Origin: an uncultured Anaerococcus sp.
Lineage (GTDB): Bacteria; Bacillota; Clostridia; Tissierellales; Peptoniphilaceae
NCBI RefSeq assembly: GCF_943908415.1
Contig: NZ_CALTSY010000013.1
Location: 1 to 49,001, forward strand
Reading direction: 5' to 3'
DNA length: 49,001 bases
Both the position numbers and the translations under genes were made by a program. Within the stretch, counting starts at the first letter, position 1. Every line of letters begins with the position of its first letter. The notes under the pieces are model-generated. The model saw only the letters and a list, made by a program, of their open reading frames with translations, ran no database searches and had not been told where the DNA came from. Shown here in pieces: positions 44,789 to 49,001 of this stretch.

Positions 44789-44963
44789 GGGGCTGTTGCA
44801 AAATAGATAAATCGTTCCAAAATCATTGGGTCACCCTCTAATAAAGTGTCTCAGTGTGCCGACGGGCTAGATGCCTCCATGAGCCGGCGGGCTAAATCTC
44901 AAACTTTCTTAGAGAGCACCCCAATGATGGAACGATAGATATCTATTGATTTGCAACAGCCCC
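44789..44963. mobile_element. MITE-like element, 175 bp, with long inverted ends
   Basis: Ends start GGGGCTGTTGCAAA and match over about 55-60 bases with small gaps (for example TCGTTCCA and CATTGGG in both arms). There is no coding capacity. The interior is GC-richer than the surroundings and holds a 12-base direct repeat, GCCGACGGGCTA and GCCGGCGGGCTA, 27 bases apart. No clear target duplication is seen. It lies between convergent stop codons (44784 and 44970); flanking A and T runs would make the folded element a terminator in both directions. A second right end lies at 1-59. The tips resemble transposon ends of the IS6/IS1182 sort, but the parent is not identified. Confidence 0.8.
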
Positions 44964-44969
44964 TTTATA

Positions 44970-45482
44970 CTATTTGAAAATCTTATATGCATCTCGTTTA
45001 CCCTTACTATAGAGTATTATAAATAAAGCTAATCCAAAAATCAGAAGTAGAACTGTATATAAATATCTTTGCGAACTTTTATCTATAAAACTAGCTTTAC
45101 TCATAAGTAAATAATAAATAAATGGAATAAGTATTATTAGAAGTATTCCGATAATTAAATCTTTTTTAAATATTTTATTATTTGCTTTTCTTTGAAGATC
45201 TACATATTCAAATGCTGGTACAGTATACTTGCCATCAATGCTATCTTTTATATTATTATTTCTATAGTTTCCTATAAGAATCAATATTACTCCAATAATA
45301 GCTATAATAAGTGATGGGATAATTCGCCTGCTCCAATCTTTAGACTCCATAAAAAAGTATGGTATTATTCCAATAATAATTATAAAAAATCCTAAAGAAA
45401 ACAAAAGAGAATTTGTATTGTATTTACTTACAAGCTTTTTTATAGAATCTGTGTCTTTAAATTTTGTATTTGTTTCACTCAT
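44970..45482 (-). CDS. four-helix membrane protein of unknown function
   Basis: A 170-residue protein with a charged N-terminal 25 residues and four hydrophobic segments at about 27-46, 53-71, 101-124 and 138-157, ending in a basic tail. SD AGGAG precedes the ATG, and a TATAAT-like box lies further upstream. I do not recognise the family. It stands between the MITE and a DUF3841-like gene in the accessory part of the window. Confidence 0.75.
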   Translation of the reverse strand: MSETNTKFKDTDSIKKLVSKYNTNSLLFSLGFFIIIIGIIPYFFMESKDWSRRIIPSLIIAIIGVILILIGNYRNNNIKDSIDGKYTVPAFEYVDLQRKANNKIFKKDLIIGILLIILIPFIYYLLMSKASFIDKSSQRYLYTVLLLIFGLALFIILYSKGKRDAYKIFK

Positions 45483-45600
45483 ATCAATCTCCTATAATTA
45501 TATATACCCTTAAGCCTTGTTAATTGTTATAAAAGTTATATTGAAGAATACTATATCTTAGAGAATGTATTTTCTAACACCATTTCATATATGTACTTAT

Positions 45601-46185
45601 TTATATAGGATCTCCCGGTCTTAATATTCTCATAACCCATTCTTCTTTAATACGCCATATATTTGCTTGAACTATAAAATCAGACCATGTATCTATATCA
45701 AATATCCTATCCCAAGAATCAATTATTTTTTTCTCTATGTCTGGATATTGTCCCTTATACTTTCCTTCTATAAAGTTATATTCATCACTAACGCCTAATT
45801 GTTCTAATTCTTTCTTATAATTATTCTTATCTTCTTCATCTTTAGGAATATATAAATTATTTAGAACATAGTCCCACTTACTACCATCAAAATATATTAT
45901 TTCTTCATTGGGAACTTCTATTTCATAAACTACTTCATTTACTATTGGTTTTAAACAATTTCTCTTACTTATAGAACACCATATAGGATAGTCACTCCCC
46001 TCTGGCCTTGGAACTATTTTTTCTGCCATTTCTATAAAAATCCCATACTTATCTAAAAAATATGGAGCAATATCCATCATATGTAATCTCACATATATCT
46101 CTTTATTTGTAATAATCCCTTTATTTTTTAGTTCATAAAGAGAATTCTCATGCTGCCTAGTATATAAAATTACCTTTTCACCCAT
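45601..46185 (-). CDS. DUF3841-like protein
   Basis: A 194-residue soluble protein. The start (KVILYTRQHENSLYELKNKG) and the run VPRPEGSDYPIWCSIS agree with the DUF3841 pattern: a Tyr/Gln-rich start, then PPEGxxYPVW. The C-terminal third is Trp- and acid-rich (WDRIFDID, IWRIKEEWV). Function of the family is unknown. SD AAAGGAG precedes the ATG. It is divergent from the mobilisation remnants. Confidence 0.7.
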   Translation of the reverse strand: MGEKVILYTRQHENSLYELKNKGIITNKEIYVRLHMMDIAPYFLDKYGIFIEMAEKIVPRPEGSDYPIWCSISKRNCLKPIVNEVVYEIEVPNEEIIYFDGSKWDYVLNNLYIPKDEEDKNNYKKELEQLGVSDEYNFIEGKYKGQYPDIEKKIIDSWDRIFDIDTWSDFIVQANIWRIKEEWVMRILRPGDPI

Positions 46186-46247
46186 AAACTCTCCTTTTAT
46201 TTTAGATACCCTAAGAACCCAAAATATATTTTATAAAGGAGAATAAA

Positions 46248-46464
46248 ATGGCAAATAGATTTAGAAATGAAACTAACTAGAGAAGAAAAAGAAGATTTTG
46301 AAAAGAAAATGAAACTTGCAGATTGCAAAAGCAACTAATACAACTGGTGTTATTTACAAAATGGAATTAAATCAATGAATAAACAGATAGAAAAATTATC
46401 AATAGAAATATGACAGATTCATTCCCTACTTCTTAATAAATCAAAAGAAAGTTCTAGTCATTAG
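46248..46464 (+). pseudogene. remnant of a MobC-type mobilisation accessory protein
   Basis: SD AAAGGAG and ATG begin MANRFRNE, then the frame breaks; another frame continues LTREEKEDFEKKMKLADCKS, typical of MobC in Firmicute mobilisable elements. A central deletion and further shifts join it to IYKMEL and then MNKQIEKLSIEI, the usual MobC end. Several stops make it non-functional. Confidence 0.75.
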
Positions 46465-46465
46465 T

Positions 46466-46639
46466 ATGGCTATTACAAAAATACATCCTATAAAATCCAC
46501 TCTAAATTTGGCAATAGATTATATAACTAAGAGTGAAAAAACTGATGAAAAAATCTTGGTATCTTCATTCAAATATAACCTCTCTACAGCCCACATTCAA
46601 TTTATGATAGATCGTAAAATTAAATTCGACACTAAATGA
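46466..46639 (+). pseudogene. N-terminal remnant of a MobA/VirD2-type relaxase
   Basis: Frame of 57 codons beginning MAITKIHPIKSTLNLAIDY and continuing to LVSSFKYNLSTAHIQF, as in the first residues of relaxases next to MobC. The catalytic Tyr and HxH region is missing because the gene is cut by the IS30-family sequence that follows at once; no remainder occurs beyond it in the window. Confidence 0.75.
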
Positions 46640-46706
46640 AAAATAAAACTCATATTAATAATTTCGTGTAAAATGTTAATAACGACAAAAACATACGGAG
46701 GTTAAT

Positions 46707-47622
46707 ATGAGCTATATACTTCTTACACTAAACGAAAGAAATAAGATAGAGGTTTTAAATAAAGAGGGATGTTCCTCTAGAGAAATATCGAAAATTTTAG
46801 TATTTCATCATTTTACAATTGCTAGAGAGATTAATAGGTGTAAAGGTAATTATCTAGCTAATACTACTCAAACAGAGAGAGACATAAAAGCCTCCTGAAA
46901 GGAATAAAAAATAAAGCAACAAAGAAAGTAAAACAAGAAATCATAGAAAAATTGAATTCTAAATGATCCCCAGAACAAATATCTTAAAGTATTTTGAAAG
47001 GCATACTTAGTTTTAAGACTATATATAATTGGCTTTATTCTAGTATTCTGGATTTTGATATTAGTGAACTTAGAAGAAAGGCAAATTAAGAAAAGCAAAA
47101 GAAACAAAAGGAAGATTCAATATTTGAAACTCAATTAGAAACAGACCTAAAGAAATTAAGAAAAGGAAAGATTTGGAATTAGATAAAGTATATCATCAAG
47201 AGGAAAAATCAAAGGATGTTTTGCTACTTTTGTAGAGATGAAATCAAGATTCTATGTAGCGATATCAATGGCGGATAGATCTAAAAATCTATGTATCAGG
47301 CAATTCAAAAACTGATAAATTCCTTACAACAAGCAGTATTAAAAAGCTTTACATCAGATAGAGGGAAAGAATTCGCTTGTTATAAAGATGTTGAAAGACA
47401 TGGAATTGATTTTTACTTTGCTGATCCTTTTTCAGCTTGGCAGATAGCTATTAACGAAAATTCAAATGGGTTATAAGAGAATATTATTCTAAGAAAACAG
47501 ATTTAGTTAAAATATCTATTAATAACTTATTCAAAATTTAATGGCTTAATAGTAGACCTAGAAAATGACTTGGATATCAAACTCCATTTAATATATTTAT
47601 ATACGAACTTAATTTACTTTAG
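46707..47622 (+). pseudogene. decayed IS30-family transposase
   Basis: The N-terminus MSYILLTLNERNKIEVLNKEG with HTH segment EISKILVFHHFTIAREI is typical IS30. Later frames carry YKTIYNWLYS-like sequence, then the DDE part around SFTSDRGKEFACY and FYFADPFSAWQ, and the end RPRK-LGYQTPF. At least five stops or shifts occur, several TGA at Trp/Cys-type positions, so it is inactive. The element spans roughly 46640-47640; I could not define clean terminal repeats. Confidence 0.85.
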
Positions 47623-47655
47623 GTCTCGCAATATTATTTGCAATTCATCTTATAT

Positions 47656-47692
47656 AAAAAATGCGAGTCAGGGTTTAAATTCACCCTAACTC
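47656..47692 (-). terminator. terminator of the small membrane protein gene
   Basis: Minus strand GAGTTAGGGT / ACCCTGACTC, a 10-bp stem with one G-T pair and an 8-base loop, then GCATTTTTT. It begins 30 bases after the stop of the 64-residue gene. Confidence 0.85.
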
Positions 47693-47722
47693 ATATTTTG
47701 TACAACCTTCAACAAAGACTAT

Positions 47723-47917
47723 CTATTCTCTATTTTCATGTCCCATAGAGAAAAATAGAATTGATATAGCTAGTAATGTTATTGACAAAGGCAATGCCCT
47801 AGCAATTAATGCTTCTGCAATATAATCACCAAATACACATATTTTTACTAGATAGATGGTGATTAATGCAAAAATTACTCCTAAACAGCATTTACAAATA
47901 TAAACAATCTTTCTCAT
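47723..47917 (-). CDS. small two-helix membrane protein
   Basis: A 64-residue protein with two hydrophobic segments (about 8-28 and 37-57), a Cys pair CKCC near the start and a polar tail. I do not recognise it. It lies 8 bases after the stop of the frameshifted gene at 47926-48217 and has its own terminator, so the two form a small unit. Confidence 0.6.
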   Translation of the reverse strand: MRKIVYICKCCLGVIFALITIYLVKICVFGDYIAEALIARALPLSITLLAISILFFSMGHENRE

Positions 47918-47925
47918 AGCTCTAC

Positions 47926-48217
47926 CTAATGATCTTCAAAATAACTACGAATAGCTGGTACATTAAATATGAATTTTTTAGCTCCACTTGGAAAATTTCC
48001 ACTTATATTGCCAGATATAGTAGCTGTTACTGTTCTCGAACTCTCATAACTAGCCTCTTTTGCAATGCTTATTATAAAATATGGATTTGATAACCAGTTC
48101 CATTTTGATGTTATTCCTTTATCATATACCTTATAAGTGTCATACTCTCTATAATTATAACTTAATAAAAAATGTATATACGTTTTTGTACCTTTGAGGA
48201 TTCTTATAATTGCTCAC
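47926..48217 (-). pseudogene. frameshifted unknown gene
   Basis: GTG at 48217 with GAGGTGGT upstream starts MSNYKNPQRYKNVYTFF; after a run of six T the frame must shift by one to continue LSYNYREYDTYKVYD and so on to a stop at 47928. About 96 residues if repaired. The second half is rich in Ser/Thr and beta-type sequence (RTVTATISGNISG). A sequencing slip in the T run or a real inactivation are both possible. It is just upstream of the small membrane protein, as a small secreted protein and partner would be. Confidence 0.5.
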
Positions 48218-48234
48218 AACACCACCTCACTCTT

Positions 48235-48473
48235 TTATTGGCTATCAGCACAATTACACTTTGAACATCTATACCTACCTGTATCATCTAAATCAAAAAT
48301 TTGATACATACAAACGCCTAAAGCATTAGCTATATTATTCGCAATGGTTAAAGTAGGTATAGTTTTTCCAGTTTCTATTTTATTTATACTTATTCTTGAT
48401 ATTCCAACCTTTTTTCCAATCTATGTTGAGATAAGCCTAAAGGATTCCTATATTTCTCAATTCTATTTTCCAA
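48235..48473 (-). pseudogene. frameshifted XRE-family transcription regulator
   Basis: TTG start at 48473 (GAGGGTG ribosome site) gives MENRIEKYRNPLGLSQHRL; one missing base before a run of six A shifts the frame, and the continuation KKVGISRISINKIETGKTIP is the rest of a Cro/cI-type helix-turn-helix. It ends with a Cys cluster, CSKCNC. Repaired length about 79 residues. A perfect 14-bp palindrome lies 23 bases upstream. Confidence 0.75.
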
Positions 48474-48495
48474 ATTTACACCCTCTCTCGTTTGG

Positions 48496-48509
48496 TTAAC
48501 TTAAGTTAA
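48496..48509. promoter_or_regulatory. palindromic operator candidate
   Basis: TTAACTTAAGTTAA is a perfect 14-bp palindrome 22 bases upstream of the XRE gene start, where an autoregulatory operator would be expected. Confidence 0.55.
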
Positions 48510-48645
48510 TCATAGTAATTTTCATTTGTCAATATTTTTCAGTTATCTATAACTAATTTTTTATCGGTTACGCCTGATATAGTTACTTACGCTGGTTCTC
48601 ACTGCGACGTTTTGTTCTACTTGGCAGGCTCTTCTTTTCTAAAAT

Positions 48646-48756
48646 TTAGAAGAACTTACTAAACTAAAAGGTATTTCAAAATATGCTTTGGGTAACTATG
48701 AAAATGATGATTACAAAGAAATAAATCATGATAATTTAGTTACACTTAACTTTTAA
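48646..48756 (+). pseudogene. fragment of a second XRE-like regulator
   Basis: Thirty-six codons read LEELTKLKGISKYALGNYEN and on to a stop; this is the later half of a helix-turn-helix followed by the start of the next helix, with no start codon and a cut end. The surrounding 48474-49001 shows no intact gene: it holds the palindrome, this fragment, a small GC-rich patch near 48590-48635, and hairpins GCACCC/GGGTGT and CTTAGA/TCTAAG at about 48807-48852. Confidence 0.45.
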
Positions 48757-48940
48757 AAAGCGAATGGTTGTTGATAACTGCAAGGGTTTGGCTCCGCAGG
48801 ACGCAAGCACCCTTTAGGGTGTATAATTGTGCCCTTAGAAAATCTAAGTGAGATTTGATTATTTTATTTTTCTTAATTTTCTCTCATTATTTTTAATTTT
48901 ATTACTGTTGTGACGTACTTTATAAATTATGTGTCGCAAA

Positions 48941-49001
48941 CTATTCTTTGCTATTTAATGCTTTATTGATGGTTTCTTGAATAAAAGGACTACAGCATTT
49001 A
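48941..49001 (-). CDS. possible C-terminal end of a gene running off the window
   Basis: Minus-strand frame open from the window edge: KCCSPFIQETINKALNSKE then stop. Too short to identify; only 20 codons are visible. Confidence 0.25.
   Translation of the reverse strand, partial: KCCSPFIQETINKALNSKE

Noticed and set aside
44789..44963. the repeat as a CRISPR or rRNA fragment
   Set aside because: Only two dispersed copies with inverted ends are seen; there are no regular spacers and no rRNA-like conserved segments.
48572..48645. minus-strand reading ending KSLPSRTKRRSENQRK
   Set aside because: Only about 21 codons between stops, with no start codon; perhaps a remnant but nothing can be supported.
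48790..49001. plasmid replication origin
   Set aside because: Small hairpins and AT-rich sequence are present, but no iterons or rep gene are visible.

Overview
The window reads as a low-GC, Gram-positive anaerobe. The gene content (a complete Rnf complex, acetate kinase, a PASTA kinase, clostridial gene orders around rpmF-plsX-acpP-rnc-smc and def-fmt-rsmB-rlmN-prpC-prkC-rsgA-rpe) points to the Clostridia/Tissierellia. I would guess the Peptoniphilaceae (Anaerococcus- or Peptoniphilus-like anaerobic cocci), but no 16S gene is present and the genus is inference. Most of the window is ordinary chromosome, densely packed and transcribed leftwards (minus strand).

Layout, right to left as transcribed: a CapA-like lipoprotein and PAP2 phosphatase (42.4-44.3 kb) precede tRNA-Leu(CAA) and its terminator. 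Next come polA-coaE-lytic transglycosylase, then rnfCDGEAB (33.3-38.2 kb), which has its own promoter and a strong terminator. A NusG-II-domain protein, a Gx transporter, radC, mreBCD, a very large PBP2 and a MinD-like protein follow (25.1-33.2 kb). A short plus-strand group (34-aa membrane peptide, recX, GIY-YIG protein) faces tRNA-His/tRNA-Leu(UAG) on the minus strand. pyrH-frr then runs straight into a type IV pilus/competence-pseudopilus cluster (GspF-like protein, major pilin, prepilin peptidase, four minor pilins), followed by ackA. A perfect-consensus promoter starts the run rpmF-plsX-acpP-rnc-radical SAM-smc-def-fmt-rsmB-rlmN-prpC-prkC-rsgA-rpe, which has no strong internal terminator after the one behind rpmF. 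A large-subunit catalase closes the left side.

The right end (44.8-49.0 kb) is accessory and decaying: a 175-bp inverted-repeat element (its right end recurs at bases 1-59), a membrane protein, a DUF3841-like protein, remnants of MobC and a MobA relaxase, a stop-riddled IS30-family transposase, a small membrane protein, a frameshifted unknown gene, a frameshifted XRE regulator beside a 14-bp perfect palindrome, and an XRE fragment.

The most interesting signals are these. (1) MreB carries Gln for the family's catalytic Glu and Ser for the phosphate-2 Asp, and the MinD-like protein at the end of the same operon has lost the MinD signature lysine but kept a possible membrane-targeting tail; minC, minE and rodA are absent. 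This suggests an elongation/division module being repurposed or decaying, possibly in a coccus. (2) smc appears to start at an AUU codon: an in-frame stop lies three codons upstream and no ATG/GTG/TTG occurs before the Walker A motif. (3) The pseudopilus cluster lacks its assembly ATPase. (4) The inverted-repeat element sits directly behind stop codons, where it could act as a ready-made terminator. I saw no convincing wholly new defence or metabolic system.
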